From positions 186,001 to 250,000 of the forward strand of contig NZ_LN999831.1 of NCBI RefSeq assembly GCF_900048045.1: a DNA stretch of 64,000 nt, in the 5' to 3' direction. The notes below the pieces were generated by a model. That model searched no databases. It was given only the letters and a program-made list of their open reading frames with translations, and was not told the origin of the DNA. Shown one piece after another: positions 1 through 12,732 of the stretch. Made by a program: the position numbers and the translations under genes. Numbering within the stretch: the first letter of the stretch is position 1; the number at the start of each line of letters is the position of its first letter. The stretch comes from Candidatus Mikella endobia (GTDB taxonomy: Bacteria > Pseudomonadota > Gammaproteobacteria > Enterobacterales > Enterobacteriaceae).

Positions 1-1
1 A

Positions 2-178
2 TCTACCGCTCTACTTCTTAGATACAGCTTAGATTTAAATGAAGCTGCAGACGCTATTGAACGTGCTGTAAATCAGGCTTTAGAATCTGGCTACCGTACC
101 GCTGATTTAGTTAGAGATAATAGCGCGGTAAGTACTGAAAAAATGGGTGATATTATTGCTACTTTAATAAGTAAATAG
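2..178 (+). CDS. leuB: 3-isopropylmalate dehydrogenase, 3' end only (partial at window start)
   Basis: An open frame enters from the left edge and runs 58 codons to a TAG. The translation contains [20 protein letters not shown] and ends [13 protein letters not shown], which is the C-terminal helix region of enterobacterial LeuB. LeuB is the NAD-dependent cytosolic enzyme that oxidises and decarboxylates 3-isopropylmalate, the third step of leucine synthesis. It lies 13 bases upstream of leuC in the usual leuABCD order, so the three genes are probably co-transcribed. The catalytic part lies outside the window, so intactness cannot be judged. Confidence 0.93.
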   Translation, partial: STALLLRYSLDLNEAADAIERAVNQALESGYRTADLVRDNSAVSTEKMGDIIATLISK

Positions 179-191
179 GGATAATATTAAT

Positions 192-1592
192 ATGGGAAAA
201 TCATTATACCAAAAATTATATGATGCACACATTGTTTATGAAGTAGAAAATGAAGCGCCGTTGTTGTATATTGACCGACATTTAATACATGAAGTAACCT
301 CACCACAAGCATTTGACGGTCTGCGAAAAAAAGGTCGCATTGTACGACAACCTAATAAAACTTTTGCTACAATGGATCATAATGTTTCTACACAAACTAA
401 AGACATTAATGCATGTGGAGATATGGCTCGCGTTCAGATGCAAGAGTTGATAAAAAATTGCACTGAATTTGGCATACAGCTTTATGACTTAAATCATCCA
501 TACCAAGGCATTGTACATGTCATGGGTCCTGAACAAGGAATGACTCTTCCTGGAATGACTATTGTTTGCGGAGATTCTCATACTGCTACTCACGGAGCTT
601 TTGGTGCTTTAGCATTTGGTATTGGTACATCAGAAGTTGAACATGTACTCGCAACACAGACTTTAAAACAAAGTAGAGCTAAAACCATGAGAATAGATGT
701 AATAGGGCATACAGCACCTAGTATTACTGCTAAAGATATAATTTTAACTATTATTGGGAAAATAGGCACTGCTGGGGGTACTGGATATGTAGTAGAATTT
801 AACGGGCTTGCTATACGATCTCTTAGTATGGAAGGACGTATGACATTATGCAATATGGCCATTGAAATGGGTGCTAAAGCTGGTTTGGTTGCACCTGATG
901 ATATTACTTATTCTTATTTACAGAATCGTCAATTTGCCCCTAAAGGTGAATCTTGGCATCAATACTTAAAATATTGGAATACTCTAAAATCTGACAATGA
1001 TGCTCATTTCGATAAAATAATAACTCTGGATGCGTCAAACATAGCTCCTCAAATTACTTGGGGTACTAACCCTGGTCAAGTAATTGCTATTAACAACCCT
1101 ATTCCGTCACCAGAATCATTTAGCGATCTCGTAGAGCAAAAATCAGCAGCAAAAGCACTCACTTATATGGATTTACAACCTGGTAGTTACTTAACAGATG
1201 TTAAAATTGATAAGGTTTTCATTGGTTCTTGTACTAATTCCCGTATTGAAGATCTTCGTGCTGCTGCAGCAGTTGCTTATGGCCGTAGTGTAGCTAAAGG
1301 CGTACATGCTATCGTTGTACCTGGTTCTGGGCCAGTTAAAAAACAAGCAGAATTAGAAGGTTTAGATATAATTTTTATTGAAGCAGGTTTTGAATGGCGT
1401 TTGCCAGGTTGTTCTATGTGCCTAGCAATGAATAATGATCGCTTAAATCCAGGAGAACGCTGTGCTTCTACCAGTAATCGTAACTTTGAAGGACGCCAGG
1501 GACGTGGCGGACGTACTCATTTAGTAAGTCCCGCAATGGCAGCAGCTGCTGCAGTGGTAGGACGTTTTACTGATATTCGTGAATTTAGTTAA
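192..1592 (+). CDS. leuC: 3-isopropylmalate dehydratase large subunit
   Basis: LeuC (466 aa, normal length) pairs with LeuD to isomerise 2-isopropylmalate to 3-isopropylmalate through an aconitase-type 4Fe-4S cluster. The three cluster cysteines are visible: one in GSCTNSR (about residue 347) and two in PGCSMC (about 407-410). The N-terminus [14 protein letters not shown] and motif [20 protein letters not shown] are typical of the family. It sits between leuB and leuD, with 23 bases before leuD. Because the enzyme needs an Fe-S cluster, the symbiont must still build clusters, although the iscU-fdx part of the isc operon is absent from this window. Confidence 0.98.
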   Translation: MGKSLYQKLYDAHIVYEVENEAPLLYIDRHLIHEVTSPQAFDGLRKKGRIVRQPNKTFATMDHNVSTQTKDINACGDMARVQMQELIKNCTEFGIQLYDLNHPYQGIVHVMGPEQGMTLPGMTIVCGDSHTATHGAFGALAFGIGTSEVEHVLATQTLKQSRAKTMRIDVIGHTAPSITAKDIILTIIGKIGTAGGTGYVVEFNGLAIRSLSMEGRMTLCNMAIEMGAKAGLVAPDDITYSYLQNRQFAPKGESWHQYLKYWNTLKSDNDAHFDKIITLDASNIAPQITWGTNPGQVIAINNPIPSPESFSDLVEQKSAAKALTYMDLQPGSYLTDVKIDKVFIGSCTNSRIEDLRAAAAVAYGRSVAKGVHAIVVPGSGPVKKQAELEGLDIIFIEAGFEWRLPGCSMCLAMNNDRLNPGERCASTSNRNFEGRQGRGGRTHLVSPAMAAAAAVVGRFTDIREFS

Positions 1593-1615
1593 TTAATTAT
1601 ATTTAAGGAAATAAA

Positions 1616-2218
1616 ATGGTTAAATTTATAGAACATACCGGTATCGTTTTACCTCTGGATATAGCTAATGTAGATACGGATGCCATTATTCCTAAGCAAT
1701 TTTTACAAAAGGTAACTCGTACCGGATTTGGAAAACATTTATTCCATGATTGGCGTTTTTTAGATAACGCAGGAAAAAAACCCAATCCAGATTTTGTTTT
1801 AAATCAACCGCGATATCAAGGTGCCAGTATTTTACTGGCACGTGAAAATTTTGGTTGCGGTTCTTCACGCGAACATGCTCCTTGGGCATTAATAGACTAC
1901 GGTTTTCATGCGTTAATTGCACCAAGTTTTGCCGATATTTTTTATAATAACAGTATTAACAATCAATTGTTACCGATTATTCTTTCAGAAAATCAAGTGA
2001 ATGATCTATTTATTCTAGTTACAGAACAAAAAAAGATAACTTTTACTGTTAATTTAGAATTACAGCAAGTAATAGTTGGTGATAAAATTTATTATTTTAA
2101 AATAGAAAGTTTTAGTCGTTATTGTTTAATAAATGGTATCGATAATATCGATCTTACATTAATGCATGATGAAGCAATAAGCCAATACGAAATACATAAG
2201 TGTTCATTTATGAACTAA
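1616..2218 (+). CDS. leuD: 3-isopropylmalate dehydratase small subunit
   Basis: LeuD (200 aa, the usual size) is the swivelling small subunit of isopropylmalate isomerase. The N-terminus has the family signature [12 protein letters not shown], and the active-site loop reads [14 protein letters not shown]. The start ATG follows an AAGGAAAT ribosome binding site. It is the last gene of the leu operon; about 400 bases of non-coding AT-rich sequence follow. Leucine is an essential amino acid for insects, which fits retention in a nutritional symbiont. Confidence 0.98.
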   Translation: MVKFIEHTGIVLPLDIANVDTDAIIPKQFLQKVTRTGFGKHLFHDWRFLDNAGKKPNPDFVLNQPRYQGASILLARENFGCGSSREHAPWALIDYGFHALIAPSFADIFYNNSINNQLLPIILSENQVNDLFILVTEQKKITFTVNLELQQVIVGDKIYYFKIESFSRYCLINGIDNIDLTLMHDEAISQYEIHKCSFMN

Positions 2219-2621
2219 AATAGTTTGAAACTTAAATGTAAAAATTATATGTTTGATAATTTATAATTGTTATTATCTATATCTTTTTAAGAAGATGTTA
2301 TCTATTTCTATAATAGAATCCCTAAATTTTTATCTACTATCTTTTTAATTTAAATTACTATTATATAATAATAATCGATATTTTAAATAAATACTATCAA
2401 AAAACTTATATAACAAGTTAAATATCGTACTAGTATCTCTGAATTTTAAGAAGATAATTCTTTATGAGAATTTTAATATTTTATAGAGATAAAAATATTA
2501 TCTATTGAAAAAATAGTTAATTTTAGCAAATAGAATAAATATAATTTTAAATTATAAAATTTACGATTCAGATATTGCTATAAAAGTAATACTTTGCTGT
2601 TTATATAAAACATAGGTAAAA
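2219..2621. other. Non-coding gap leuD-rsmA
   Basis: About 400 bases of very AT-rich sequence full of stops in all frames. In Escherichia many genes separate leuD from rsmA, so this is a collapsed deletion scar. I could not read any recognisable gene remnant or convincing terminator in it. Confidence 0.6.
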
Positions 2622-3419
2622 ATGAATAAATATCTTTATCAAGGACATATGGTACGCCAGCGATTTGGACAACATTTTTTATATAATAACAATATTATTG
2701 CTGCTATTGTTACTGCTATTGCTCCAAAGACTGGTCAAGTAATCGTAGAAATTGGTCCCGGACTCGGTGCTCTTACTATACCAATAGTCAAATTAGTTTC
2801 TAACATGACTGTTATAGAAATTGACCGTAATTTAGTAACTCGCTTAGCTAATAATTATTTTCTAAATTCTAGGTTAAATATTGTACAACAAGATGTAATG
2901 ACGATCGATTTTGACAAACTTTCTGCTAAACTTGGGCAGCCTTTGCGATTATTTGGAAATTTACCATATAATATTTCTACACAGCTAATTTTTAAACTTC
3001 TTAACTATCCTTATGCTATTTATGATATGCATTTCATGTTACAAAAAGAAGTAGTTAATCGTTTAATTGCAGTACCAAACAGTAAGTCATACGGAAGGTT
3101 AAGCGTGATAGCTCAATATTTTTGTAAAATTATCCCTGTGCTAGAAGTACCTTCTACTTCTTTTAAACCAGAGCCTAAAGTAAACTCAATGGTAGTTAAA
3201 TTAATACCATATACTAAGAAACTACCGTTTCCTGTAAATAATTTTACAAATTTAACTACCTTAACAAAACTAGCGTTTAATAAACGTCGTAAAACATTAC
3301 GTAATAGTTTAAGTAAATTTTTTACTCCTCAACAATTAGAAAAACAAGGTATTAATTCTAAATTAAGAGCAGAAAATTTAAGCGTTGAATATTATAGCAA
3401 ATTAGCTAATTTACTTTAA
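2622..3419 (+). CDS. rsmA: 16S rRNA dimethyladenosine transferase (KsgA)
   Basis: RsmA/KsgA (265 aa) dimethylates the two adjacent adenosines in the 3' terminal hairpin of 16S rRNA during 30S maturation. The SAM-binding motif [11 protein letters not shown], the acidic ribose-binding E in MTVIEIDRN, and the catalytic motif FGNLPYNIS are all present. [14 protein letters not shown] matches the enterobacterial N-terminus. It ends about 30 bases from the 3' end of carB, with which it converges. Its usual partners pdxA, apaG and apaH are absent. Confidence 0.97.
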   Translation: MNKYLYQGHMVRQRFGQHFLYNNNIIAAIVTAIAPKTGQVIVEIGPGLGALTIPIVKLVSNMTVIEIDRNLVTRLANNYFLNSRLNIVQQDVMTIDFDKLSAKLGQPLRLFGNLPYNISTQLIFKLLNYPYAIYDMHFMLQKEVVNRLIAVPNSKSYGRLSVIAQYFCKIIPVLEVPSTSFKPEPKVNSMVVKLIPYTKKLPFPVNNFTNLTTLTKLAFNKRRKTLRNSLSKFFTPQQLEKQGINSKLRAENLSVEYYSKLANLL

Positions 3420-3448
3420 TTAAAAAATAAAATGGTATTTTTAATACA

Positions 3449-6400
3449 TTAAGTATTATTTACTTGTGCGTGAAATTCTTGCAATGAAATTACTCGTGAA
3501 GTAGGATTAGCATTTAAAGATATAGCTGTAGCAAATCCTCCATTCATCGTAGTGTCGTAATACACTTTATATTGCAAAGCACTGCGTCTGAGAATTTTAG
3601 AATCCTCAATCGCCTTGCGTCCAGCAGTAGTATTGATAATATAGCTATATTCACCATTTTTAATTCTATCTTGAATGTGTGGCCTTCCCTCATGAATTTT
3701 ATTCACTAAACGAGGATTGATACCTGATTCACCTAATATAATAGCAGTTCCATGGGTAGCGTCTAGTTCAAATCCTTGTTTCAATAACTGAGTAGCTAAA
3801 GCTACTATTCTATCTTTATCTTCATCACGAACAGATAATAAAGCTCGACCTTTTTTCTTCAGATACGATTGACTGCCTAATTTAGCTTTAGAGAAAGCTT
3901 CAGCAAATGTTCTTCCTATTCCCATTACTTCTCCAGTAGATCGCATTTCTGGTCCTAGAATTGGGTCTACTCCATAAAATTTATGAAATGGTAATACTAC
4001 CTCTTTTACTGAGTAGTAAGGAGGAATAACTTCATGTATAAAACCTTGTTCTATTAAAGATTTACCGACCATTACTCTCGCAGCAATTTTGGCTAAAGCA
4101 ACACCAGTAGCCTTAGAAACAAAAGGTACTGTGCGAGCAGCACGAGGATTTACTTCAATTAAATAAACTTCATTATTTTTAATTGCAAATTGTACATTTA
4201 TAAGACCTCTTACATGCAGCGCAAACGCTAATTTCTCTACTTGAGAACGAATAATATTTTTCATTTCACCACTTAGCGTATATGTGGGTAATGAACAAGC
4301 AGAATCTCCAGAATGTACTCCAGCCTGTTCAATGTGCTCCATAATGCCGCCAATTAATATATTTTTACCATCGCAAACTGCATCTACGTCTACTTCAATA
4401 GCATCATCTAGAAATCGATCAAGTAATACTGGTGCATCATTTGATACATTAACTGCATCATGGAAATAACGCATTAGATCAATTTCATCATAAACAATTT
4501 CCATTGCTCGTCCTCCTAAAACATAAGAAGGACGCACTATTAGTGGATAACCTATAGTAGCTGACTTTTCTATTGCTGAATCAATATTATTTACTGTAGC
4601 ATTTTTTGGTTGTTTTAATTTTAAACGCTTGACAATTTGCTGAAATAGTTCCCTATCTTCTGCTAGATTTATAGAATCTGGTCCAGTACCTATTATAGGT
4701 ACATTTTCTTGTTCAAGAGCACGTGCTAACTTTAATGGGGTTTGACCTCCGTACTGTATAATAACGCCTTGAGGTTTTTCAATACGTACAATTTCTATCA
4801 CGTCTTCTAGTGTCACAGGTTCAAAATAGAGCCTATCTGATATATCATAATCTGTAGAAACAGTCTCAGGATTACAATTTACCATAATAATTTCATAACC
4901 ATCTTCCCGTAACGCTAGTGCGGCATGTACGCAGCAATAATCAAACTCTATACCTTGACCTATTCTGTTGGGTCCTCCACCTAGAACTATAATTTTTTTA
5001 ATATTTTTACAAGGATATGATTCACATTCTTCATCGTAAGTAGAATACATATAGGCAGTATCAGTAGCAAATTCAGCAGCGCAAGTATCTACTCGTTTAT
5101 ATACTGGATGTAAATTATAGCTTTGGCGTAATTTTCTAATTTCTGTTTCTGTTATTCCCAATAAAGTAGCTAATCGTGCATCAGAAAATCCTTTACGTTT
5201 TAGCTGACGTAAGTAATCTGCATTGAGTGCATTTATGCCTTTATCTGATACTTCATTTTCTAATTTAATTAATTCTTCAATTTGTACTAAAAACCAGCGA
5301 TCAATATTAGTTAGGTTAAAAACTCCATCTATAGACATACCAGCACGGAATGCATCGGCAATATACCATATACGCTCGCTACCCACGTTTTTTAATTCAC
5401 GTCGTAACATAATTAATGCTTCTGGATCATCTAAATTTAATTTAGGATCTAAACCGTTGACACCTACTTCTAATCCGCGTAGTGCTTTTTGTAGTGATTC
5501 TTGCTGGTTACGTCCAATAGCCATTACCTCACCCACAGATTTCATCTGTGTAGTAAGACGATCATTAGTGCCAGAAAATTTCTCAAAATTAAAACGAGGA
5601 ATTTTTGTTACAACATAATCTATAGATGGCTCAAAAGAAGCTGGAGTACGTTTTCCAGTAATATCATTCATTAATTCATCTAGTGTATATCCTACTGCTA
5701 ATTTAGCTGCTATTTTAGCGATAGGAAAACCGGTTGCTTTAGATGCAAGCGCAGAAGATCTTGAAACTCGCGGGTTCATCTCAATAATAACCATCCTACC
5801 AGTTTTGGGATTTACTGAAAATTGTACGTTTGATCCGCCAGTTTCTACACCAATTTCACGCAATACTGCTATCGAAGCATTACGCATAATTTGATACTCT
5901 TTATCTGTAAGTGTTTGTGCCGGTGCAACCGTTATTGAATCTCCAGTATGGATACCCATAGGATCAAGATTCTCAATAGAACAAATAATAATAGAATTAT
6001 CTTTTTTATCGCGTACTACTTCCATCTCATATTCTTTCCAACCTATAAGTGACTCATCTATTAGCAATTCATTAGTTGGCGACAAACCTAGACCGCACTT
6101 ACAAATTTCTTCAAATTCTTCTCTATTATAGGCAATCCCGCTGCCTGTACCACCCATAGTGAATGAGGGACGTATAATACAAGGAAAACCAACATCTGCA
6201 GCAACTATTAACGCTTCATCTATAGTATGAGCAATGCCAGATCGAGCAGTTTCTAAACCAATTTTTTTCATGGCATTATTGAAAAGTTGTCGATCTTCTG
6301 CTTTCTCGATAGCATCAACAGTAGAACCAATCATTTCTACGCTAAATTCTTTTAGAATGTCTTTATGTGCTAGTTCTAACGCACAGTTTAGTGCTGTCTG

Positions 6401-6676
6401 TCCCCCCATAGTAGGTAACAGTGCATCAGGTCTTTCTTTTTTAATAATTTTGTATATAACTTCCCAATGAATAGGTTCAATATAAGTTGCATCAGCTATG
6501 TCAGGATCAGTCATGATAGTTGCAGGATTTGAATTTACTAGAATTATGCGGTAGCCATCTTCACGTAGAGCTTTGCATGCTTGTGTACCTGAATAGTCAA
6601 ACTCGCCAGCCTGTCCAATAACGATCGGACCAGATCCTAATATTAATATGCTTTTTATATCGGTACGTTTTGACAT
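3449..6676 (-). CDS. carB: Carbamoyl-phosphate synthase large subunit
   Basis: CarB (1075 aa, full length) makes carbamoyl phosphate from bicarbonate, ammonia supplied by CarA, and two ATP, feeding arginine and pyrimidine synthesis. The duplicated ATP-grasp architecture is intact: an N-terminal half starting [20 protein letters not shown], a second half starting near residue 560 with [20 protein letters not shown], and a C-terminal MGS-like allosteric domain. It begins one base after the carA stop on the same strand, so the two are translated as a unit. Confidence 0.99.
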   Translation of the reverse strand: MSKRTDIKSILILGSGPIVIGQAGEFDYSGTQACKALREDGYRIILVNSNPATIMTDPDIADATYIEPIHWEVIYKIIKKERPDALLPTMGGQTALNCALELAHKDILKEFSVEMIGSTVDAIEKAEDRQLFNNAMKKIGLETARSGIAHTIDEALIVAADVGFPCIIRPSFTMGGTGSGIAYNREEFEEICKCGLGLSPTNELLIDESLIGWKEYEMEVVRDKKDNSIIICSIENLDPMGIHTGDSITVAPAQTLTDKEYQIMRNASIAVLREIGVETGGSNVQFSVNPKTGRMVIIEMNPRVSRSSALASKATGFPIAKIAAKLAVGYTLDELMNDITGKRTPASFEPSIDYVVTKIPRFNFEKFSGTNDRLTTQMKSVGEVMAIGRNQQESLQKALRGLEVGVNGLDPKLNLDDPEALIMLRRELKNVGSERIWYIADAFRAGMSIDGVFNLTNIDRWFLVQIEELIKLENEVSDKGINALNADYLRQLKRKGFSDARLATLLGITETEIRKLRQSYNLHPVYKRVDTCAAEFATDTAYMYSTYDEECESYPCKNIKKIIVLGGGPNRIGQGIEFDYCCVHAALALREDGYEIIMVNCNPETVSTDYDISDRLYFEPVTLEDVIEIVRIEKPQGVIIQYGGQTPLKLARALEQENVPIIGTGPDSINLAEDRELFQQIVKRLKLKQPKNATVNNIDSAIEKSATIGYPLIVRPSYVLGGRAMEIVYDEIDLMRYFHDAVNVSNDAPVLLDRFLDDAIEVDVDAVCDGKNILIGGIMEHIEQAGVHSGDSACSLPTYTLSGEMKNIIRSQVEKLAFALHVRGLINVQFAIKNNEVYLIEVNPRAARTVPFVSKATGVALAKIAARVMVGKSLIEQGFIHEVIPPYYSVKEVVLPFHKFYGVDPILGPEMRSTGEVMGIGRTFAEAFSKAKLGSQSYLKKKGRALLSVRDEDKDRIVALATQLLKQGFELDATHGTAIILGESGINPRLVNKIHEGRPHIQDRIKNGEYSYIINTTAGRKAIEDSKILRRSALQYKVYYDTTMNGGFATAISLNANPTSRVISLQEFHAQVNNT

Positions 6677-6677
6677 G

Positions 6678-7832
6678 TTAGATTCCTAACTCGTTGAGAT
6701 GTAAGCGATAAGCTTTAATTAGCTTAATAAAATAATCAAATAAAAATGCAGCGTCATGCGGACCAGGACTAGATTCCGGATGTCCTTGAAAGCTAAATGC
6801 AGGTTTCTCGGTATGATGCAAACCTTGTACTGTGCCATCGAATAGTGAAATATGAGTTACTTTAAGTGTGGTAGGCAAATTTTTATCGTCTACCGCGAAA
6901 CCATGATTTTGGGAAGTTATTATAACTTTATTTGTAGATAAATCTTTTACAGGATGATTACTGCCATGATGACCGAATTTCATTTTTATTGTTTTTGCTC
7001 CACTAGCTAATGCTAGTAATTGATGACCTAAGCATATTCCAAAAATAGGGATATTAAGATGAAGTAAATTCTGGATTGCAGTGATTGCATAAGAGCAAGG
7101 AGCTGGATCACCAGGACCGTTAGATAAAAATATGCCTTCAGGATTCATTTTCAATACAGTTTCAGCTGGAGTCTGTGCAGGTACTATAGTTAAACGACAA
7201 CCTCTATCTACTAGCATACGCATGATATTACGCTTAATACCGTAATCATAAATGACTACTTTATAAGGTAGATCTATAGAAGGTGCTGGGAATCCATTAT
7301 CTAAAGTCCAACTACCCTGATTCCAACTATATGGGACGGTTGTACTAACTTCTTTTGCTAAATCTATACCGTTTAAACCTGAAAATTCGCGAGCTTTGTG
7401 TAAAGCTAGCTGTTCATCATTAGTATCATCAGTAATGATACATCCATTTTGAACTCCTTTTTCTCGTAACAAACGAGTTAATTTACGAGTATCAATATCA
7501 GCTATACCAACAATATTTTGTTGTTTTAAGTAATCCGATAAAGACAAAGTCTGGCGAAAATTACTAGCAATAAGAGGTAGATTTCTGATAATCAACGCTT
7601 GAGCCTGCACACGAGATGATTCATTGTCCACTTCATTGATGCCAGTATTTCCGATATGAGGATAAGTAAAAGTAACTATTTGGCGTGAATAAGAAGAATC
7701 AGTTAATATTTCTTGGTAACCAGTTATTGAAGTATTAAAAACTACTTCTCCTACCGCAATGCCCGCTGCTCCAATAGAACGCCCATTAAATTTAGTTCCG
7801 TCTTCTAGAACTAATAGCGCTGAATTTCTCAA
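6678..7832 (-). CDS. carA: Carbamoyl-phosphate synthase small subunit (glutamine amidotransferase)
   Basis: CarA hydrolyses glutamine and channels ammonia to CarB. I chose the TTG codon at 7832 because a GGAGG ribosome binding site lies 6-7 bases upstream and the resulting N-terminus ([17 protein letters not shown]) aligns with the Escherichia start, which is also TTG; the product is 384 aa. A longer in-frame extension exists but has no family support. The class I amidotransferase nucleophile is in [15 protein letters not shown] and the catalytic His-Glu near the end in [15 protein letters not shown]. The dapB-carA-carB order is as in enterobacteria. Confidence 0.97.
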   Translation of the reverse strand: MRNSALLVLEDGTKFNGRSIGAAGIAVGEVVFNTSITGYQEILTDSSYSRQIVTFTYPHIGNTGINEVDNESSRVQAQALIIRNLPLIASNFRQTLSLSDYLKQQNIVGIADIDTRKLTRLLREKGVQNGCIITDDTNDEQLALHKAREFSGLNGIDLAKEVSTTVPYSWNQGSWTLDNGFPAPSIDLPYKVVIYDYGIKRNIMRMLVDRGCRLTIVPAQTPAETVLKMNPEGIFLSNGPGDPAPCSYAITAIQNLLHLNIPIFGICLGHQLLALASGAKTIKMKFGHHGSNHPVKDLSTNKVIITSQNHGFAVDDKNLPTTLKVTHISLFDGTVQGLHHTEKPAFSFQGHPESSPGPHDAAFLFDYFIKLIKAYRLHLNELGI

Positions 7833-7942
7833 ATTAACCTCCAGGTTAAACCTAACCCATGATATTATTAATAATAACATTAATAATTTTATTTACTTTA
7901 GTTTACTTTCTTTTTTTCTACAAAGATTAAGAGATGGTAATC

Positions 7943-8764
7943 CTATAATTTATTAAGATTAAGTACATGGGTCATATCGAAAAATCCATTTTTTTTATTA
8001 GATAACCAAATAGCAGCGCGAACTGCCCCGCTAGCAAAATTCATTCTATTTGAAGCTTTATGAGTAATTTCTAACCGTTCTCCTATCGCTGCAAATATAA
8101 CTGTATGCTCACCAATAATATCTCCAGCTCTGATGGTAGAAAAACCAATACTGTTTACTTTTCGCTCTTGGGTATTTTTTTCGCTGCTATATATAGCTAC
8201 ACGATCTAAATCGCGTCCTAGTGCGCCAGCTAGTGTTTCTCCTATAACCAGTGCCGTACCCGACGGAGCATCTACTTTATTGCGATGATGCATTTCTATA
8301 ATTTCTATATCGGTATCATTTCCCATGACTTGGGCAGCTTTTTCCAGTAATTTAAGCATTAAATTAACACCAACGCTAAAGTTGGCAGCAAATACGATAC
8401 TAGTATCCTGTGCAGCTAAATGAATCATTTCTTTTTGAGCATTGCTAAAACCAGTTGTGCCGATAACCATACCTTTTTTATAACGGCGGCAAAAATCTAA
8501 ATATGTGATACTAGTATCAGGACGAGTAAAATCTATAAGAATATCAAAATCGTTTTTAATTTCATTAATATCGTTATTGATTTTAACTCCTAGTCTTTCT
8601 CCAATATTAGTTAGCTTACCAACATCCATACCGTAGAGCTCATTTCTCCTACTTAATGCAGCTCCTAACATTATTTGCTCAGCTTGTACTACTGCCTGTA
8701 TAAGCTGACGCCCCATTTTTCCGCTAACTCCAGATACTGCAATGCGAGTTAATTTATTGCTCAT
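7943..8764 (-). CDS. dapB: 4-hydroxy-tetrahydrodipicolinate reductase
   Basis: DapB reduces 4-hydroxy-tetrahydrodipicolinate with NAD(P)H in lysine and diaminopimelate synthesis. The Rossmann motif [12 protein letters not shown], the catalytic region [15 protein letters not shown], and the ending [12 protein letters not shown] are conserved. I place the start at ATG 8764 ([10 protein letters not shown]), giving 273 aa like the Escherichia protein; a further ATG seven codons upstream cannot be excluded. Retention implies lysine or peptidoglycan precursor synthesis. Confidence 0.96.
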   Translation of the reverse strand: MSNKLTRIAVSGVSGKMGRQLIQAVVQAEQIMLGAALSRRNELYGMDVGKLTNIGERLGVKINNDINEIKNDFDILIDFTRPDTSITYLDFCRRYKKGMVIGTTGFSNAQKEMIHLAAQDTSIVFAANFSVGVNLMLKLLEKAAQVMGNDTDIEIIEMHHRNKVDAPSGTALVIGETLAGALGRDLDRVAIYSSEKNTQERKVNSIGFSTIRAGDIIGEHTVIFAAIGERLEITHKASNRMNFASGAVRAAIWLSNKKNGFFDMTHVLNLNKL

Positions 8765-8785
8765 ATGAGAGTCTCTTACATTCAT

Positions 8786-9106
8786 TGATTTATTGATTAC
8801 TTACAGTTAATTTTAACATAAATATTAAATTAATAATATTTAATCAACATCTAGTTTTCTTTTACTAAATAAAAATTTTAATAACTAAACTTAGTTTTAT
8901 TTGTTACTTGTTAAGTGTATAGTTTTTTTAATTTTATCGTTAATAATTCTAAATATTCAGAAACTTATAATAGAAGAACATCACCAAATAAAATTGAATA
9001 ATTATTAGATAATATTTAATATATATTATCAAAAATAAACCCAATATCTATGTCTCTATTTTACATAGAGATTGTATAAAAATTTATAGTAAGAATATTA
9101 TTGTTA
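8786..9106. other. Non-coding gap dapB-prmC (synteny junction)
   Basis: About 320 bases of AT-rich sequence with no readable gene remnant. In Escherichia dapB (near 0.5 min) and prmC (near 27 min) are far apart, so this is a rearrangement junction relative to that order. Confidence 0.55.
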
Positions 9107-9946
9107 TTATAATTTTTGTCCCTGACTAACACGATCATTATTACCATAATCGCGAATAGTTTTTATCCTAATAAATCCTAAATTAGCAAGCAACGCTCGT
9201 ACTGACGCCCCTTGACGCCATCCGTGTTCTAAAAGCAGCCAACCTCCAGGTAGCAAATGTTTTATTGATTCTTTACAAATGGTTTCTAAATATTGAAAAC
9301 CATTTTTTCCTGCAACTAGCGATGATTGTGGTTCAAATCTTACGTCTCCTTGTGCAAGATAAGGATCTTTTTTATCAATATAAGGAGGATTGCTAACAAT
9401 AATATTATAATATGATGTTTTTAATGATTGAAACCAGTTATTTTCTTTAAAATGTACATTTTTTAATCCTAAACTTATAGCGTTATCTTGAGCTATAGAA
9501 ACAGCGTTAGGAATACAATCAACTCCGGTTATATACCATGCTGGTCGCTCAAACGCAATAGCTAAAGCAATAGCTCCGCTTCCTGTACCTAAATCTAGTA
9601 CTTTAACGTCAGGAGATATTATATCCAAATCCAATGTGCACTGAACTAGACATTCAGTATCAGAACGTGGAATTAAAGTATCTGTTGTTACTTTTAACTT
9701 TAAAGACCAAAATTCACGTTCTCCAGTTATATATGCAATAGGTTCGCCTCGTTCCCGTCGTTTTAATAATGAATTTAACTTTGTATTTTGTGTATTTGTC
9801 AACAAGGTTTCTCCAAATGCTAGTAGTTGAGTACGTTTGGCTCCAGTAACTTGAGAAAGTAAAATTTCAGCATCACGTTTAGCACTAGGACTTTTGGATA
9901 TAAGTAAACGTATTTTAGCCTGATTTAACCATTGTTGCCAATTCAT
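9107..9946 (-). CDS. prmC: Release-factor glutamine methyltransferase
   Basis: PrmC (279 aa) methylates the glutamine of the GGQ motif of release factors RF1 and RF2 using SAM. The SAM-binding [13 protein letters not shown] and the catalytic VSNPPYIDK are visible. Its ATG overlaps the prfA stop by four bases (ATGA), so enzyme and substrate are translationally coupled as in other enterobacteria. Confidence 0.97.
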   Translation of the reverse strand: MNWQQWLNQAKIRLLISKSPSAKRDAEILLSQVTGAKRTQLLAFGETLLTNTQNTKLNSLLKRRERGEPIAYITGEREFWSLKLKVTTDTLIPRSDTECLVQCTLDLDIISPDVKVLDLGTGSGAIALAIAFERPAWYITGVDCIPNAVSIAQDNAISLGLKNVHFKENNWFQSLKTSYYNIIVSNPPYIDKKDPYLAQGDVRFEPQSSLVAGKNGFQYLETICKESIKHLLPGGWLLLEHGWRQGASVRALLANLGFIRIKTIRDYGNNDRVSQGQKL

Positions 9947-11028
9947 GGAATTATTTCAGACAACGCTATTAGCTGATCAGCTTGATATTCCTGCATTATA
10001 GGTTGTATTAATATATCCAAATTACCTCCAATTATTTCTTCTAGCCTATACAGCGTCAGATAGATACGGTGATCAGTTACTCTTCCTTGTGGAAAATTAT
10101 AGGTACGGATCCGATCGGAACGATCACCGCGTACGAGTAAATTTCTGCGTGTCAATGATTTATCCTGCTGCCTACGATTAACTTCTCTAGCACGCAATCG
10201 AGCCCCTAGTACCGCTAATGCTTTAGCTTTATTCTTATGTTGGGAGCGTTCGTCCTGGCATTCTACTACTAATCCTGTAGGTATATGAGTAATGCGAATA
10301 GCAGATTCTGTAGTATTAACGTGCTGACCTCCGGCTCCAGAAGATCGAAAAGTATCGATACGCAGATCGATAGTTTTTATTTTAGGTAGTTCTGTTTCTG
10401 GTACTTCAGGCATCACAACTACGGTACAAATCGATGTGTGGATACGTCCTTGAGATTCTGTTTCTGGGATACGTTGTACACGATGACCACCAGATTCAAA
10501 TTTTAATAGACTGTAAGCACCTTCATTAGAAACTTTAGCAATAATTTCTTTATAGCCTCCATGATCAGCATCACTAATGCTAACAAGATCTATTTTCCAT
10601 TTTCTAGTTTCTGCAAAACGGCTGTACATACGGAATAAATCACCTACAAATAGTGCTGCTTCATCGCCGCCTATACCTGCACGTATTTCTATAAAACATC
10701 CTCTTTCATCGTCTGGATCTTTAGGCAAAAGATAAATTTGTAACTGTTGTTCCAATTTTTTTTGCTGACAAATAGCTTCCTGCAGCTCCTCATTAGCTAT
10801 ATCATGCATTTCTGGATCAGTTAGAAAACTTTCAGCTATATGAATATTTTCATTAACTTTTCTCCAACTTAAAAAACAACTAGTAACATCTAAAACTTGT
10901 GCGTACTCTTTTGATAAGACACGAAAACGTACTTGATCTAAAATTATCTGGGGATCGCTGAGTAACGCTTCTAATTTTTCTCTACGCTCTTGTAATGACT
11001 CTAATTTAGTGATTATCGAGGATTTCAT
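9943..11028 (-). CDS. prfA: Peptide chain release factor 1
   Basis: RF1 (361 aa) terminates translation at UAA and UAG. The GGQ peptidyl-hydrolase motif is in [16 protein letters not shown] and the C-terminal region [20 protein letters not shown] is standard. The codon-recognition loop lies further upstream in [13 protein letters not shown]. The gene upstream in enterobacteria, hemA, is missing. Confidence 0.98.
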   Translation of the reverse strand: MKSSIITKLESLQERREKLEALLSDPQIILDQVRFRVLSKEYAQVLDVTSCFLSWRKVNENIHIAESFLTDPEMHDIANEELQEAICQQKKLEQQLQIYLLPKDPDDERGCFIEIRAGIGGDEAALFVGDLFRMYSRFAETRKWKIDLVSISDADHGGYKEIIAKVSNEGAYSLLKFESGGHRVQRIPETESQGRIHTSICTVVVMPEVPETELPKIKTIDLRIDTFRSSGAGGQHVNTTESAIRITHIPTGLVVECQDERSQHKNKAKALAVLGARLRAREVNRRQQDKSLTRRNLLVRGDRSDRIRTYNFPQGRVTDHRIYLTLYRLEEIIGGNLDILIQPIMQEYQADQLIALSEIIP

Positions 11029-11681
11029 GCGTAGTTATCTACCTGTAATGATTTTTTAAGAAGAAGATGTATTTCTTATTGTTACATAAATTATTTATAA
11101 TAGAGATTATTCTTACAATTATACACGCATACAGTACTTTTAAATAGATAAAAAATTTACTAGATCAGCTCTTTAATTTAAAATTAGTATATTATATTAC
11201 AATTAGTATTAACAATTTTTCTTAATTAAAAAAAACTCAAATCTTTTTTATAAATAATTTTACTACGAAAACTAAAATTATGATAGAGCAGTTTTATTTT
11301 TACTACAGATAATTATGATCTCTAGTGAGAGATATATATGCTTAATTATTAATGTTTGGCTCTTACTATGAATTTTGTTATTTGCATACAATAAAATAAT
11401 TATCTAGTAGTGCTAGCCTTACTGTTAAAGGTAGAATTGAGTTCTAATAACAACAATATAACAATATTTAATTAAAAATAAATTAATGGTAAACTGTTAA
11501 AGTAGTAGATTTATAACCCAGATGAAATTTAGATAAGTAAAACTGTAAGTAATATACTAAAATAGCAGTATCTAAAATAAAGAGAAGTATATATGATATA
11601 CATTTATCATTACGGTTATATTTAATTAAATTAATTTGTAGCAGTTTTCATCAAACTTTTAAAAATAAAACTGAGGTTTTT
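11029..11681. other. Non-coding gap prfA-prs (site of lost hemA, lolB, ispE)
   Basis: Some 650 bases, very AT-rich, between divergent prfA and prs. In Escherichia this interval holds hemA upstream of prfA and lolB-ispE upstream of prs. I could not align any stretch convincingly to those proteins. The prs promoter and leader must lie at its right end, but I see no confident -35/-10 pair. Confidence 0.6.
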
Positions 11682-12632
11682 ATGGTGTCTAACCTAAAAA
11701 TTTTTTCTGGAAATGCAACTCCAGAACTCGCAGAACGTATTGCTAATATTTTAAATACTAGTATTGGCAATGCCACCGTTGGTAGATTCACTGACGGAGA
11801 AATTAGCGTGCAAATTAATGAAAATGTCCGTGGTAACGATATTTTTATTATACAATCTACTTGTGCCCCTACCAACGATAATTTTATGGAATTAGTAATT
11901 ATGGTTGATGCACTACGCAGGGCTTCTGCGGGACGTATCACTACAGTTATTCCTTATTTAGGATATGCGCGTCAGGATCGCCGTGTACGCTCAGCACGTG
12001 TTCCAATTACAGCAAAATTAATAGCTGATTTTTTATCAATTATTAATGTTGACCGAGTATTAACAGTAGATTTACATGCTGAACAAATTGAGGGTTTTTT
12101 TAAAATGCCGTTAGATAATTTGTTTGGAAGCACTATCTTAATAGAAGATATGTTACAACAGCATTTAGAAAATCCCATGATTGTATCTCCAGATATTGGA
12201 GGAGTTGTGCGTGCTAGATCAATATCTAAAGTTCTCAATGATGCTGATATAGCCATTATAGACAAGTACCGTCCTCGCGCTAATTTTTCACAAGTTATGC
12301 ATATCATCGGTAATGTAGAAGGACGTGATTGTGTATTAGTAGATGATATGATCGACACTGGAGGTACTTTATGTAAAGCTGCAGAAGCGTTAAAAAAACA
12401 GGGCGCTAAACGTGTTTTCGCATACGCTACGCATCCTATATTTTCCGGAAATGCTTATGAAAATATTAAAAATTCGTTAATAGAAACCGTTAGTATTTGC
12501 GACACTATTCCGCTAAATCCATCCATGAAATCATTACCCAAAGTACGTACACTGACATTGTCTGGGATATTAGCAGAAGCGATTCGCCGCATTAGTAATG
12601 AAGAATCTATTTCTGCAATGTATAAATATTAA
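11682..12632 (+). CDS. prs: Ribose-phosphate pyrophosphokinase
   Basis: Prs (316 aa) makes PRPP from ribose 5-phosphate and ATP for nucleotide, histidine and tryptophan synthesis. Diagnostic segments are [19 protein letters not shown], the ATP loop [16 protein letters not shown], and the PRPP-binding signature [19 protein letters not shown]. Length and ending ([14 protein letters not shown]) match the enterobacterial enzyme. ispE, normally upstream, is absent. Confidence 0.99.
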   Translation: MVSNLKIFSGNATPELAERIANILNTSIGNATVGRFTDGEISVQINENVRGNDIFIIQSTCAPTNDNFMELVIMVDALRRASAGRITTVIPYLGYARQDRRVRSARVPITAKLIADFLSIINVDRVLTVDLHAEQIEGFFKMPLDNLFGSTILIEDMLQQHLENPMIVSPDIGGVVRARSISKVLNDADIAIIDKYRPRANFSQVMHIIGNVEGRDCVLVDDMIDTGGTLCKAAEALKKQGAKRVFAYATHPIFSGNAYENIKNSLIETVSICDTIPLNPSMKSLPKVRTLTLSGILAEAIRRISNEESISAMYKY

Positions 12633-12732
12633 GAAACTAGTGTACAAATAAAAGACCTCTGATAGCTTTATTTATTTCTACTCTACTATACTAATCATAA
12701 TGTAAAATAACAAGTATAGGTAAAAATTACTA

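Noticed and set aside
590-862. Open frame antisense to leuC
   Set aside because: Lies wholly inside a secure gene on the other strand and its product resembles nothing; a coding shadow.
5223-5618. 131-codon frame antisense to carB
   Set aside because: carB is intact and highly conserved there; Ser/Asn-rich shadow product.
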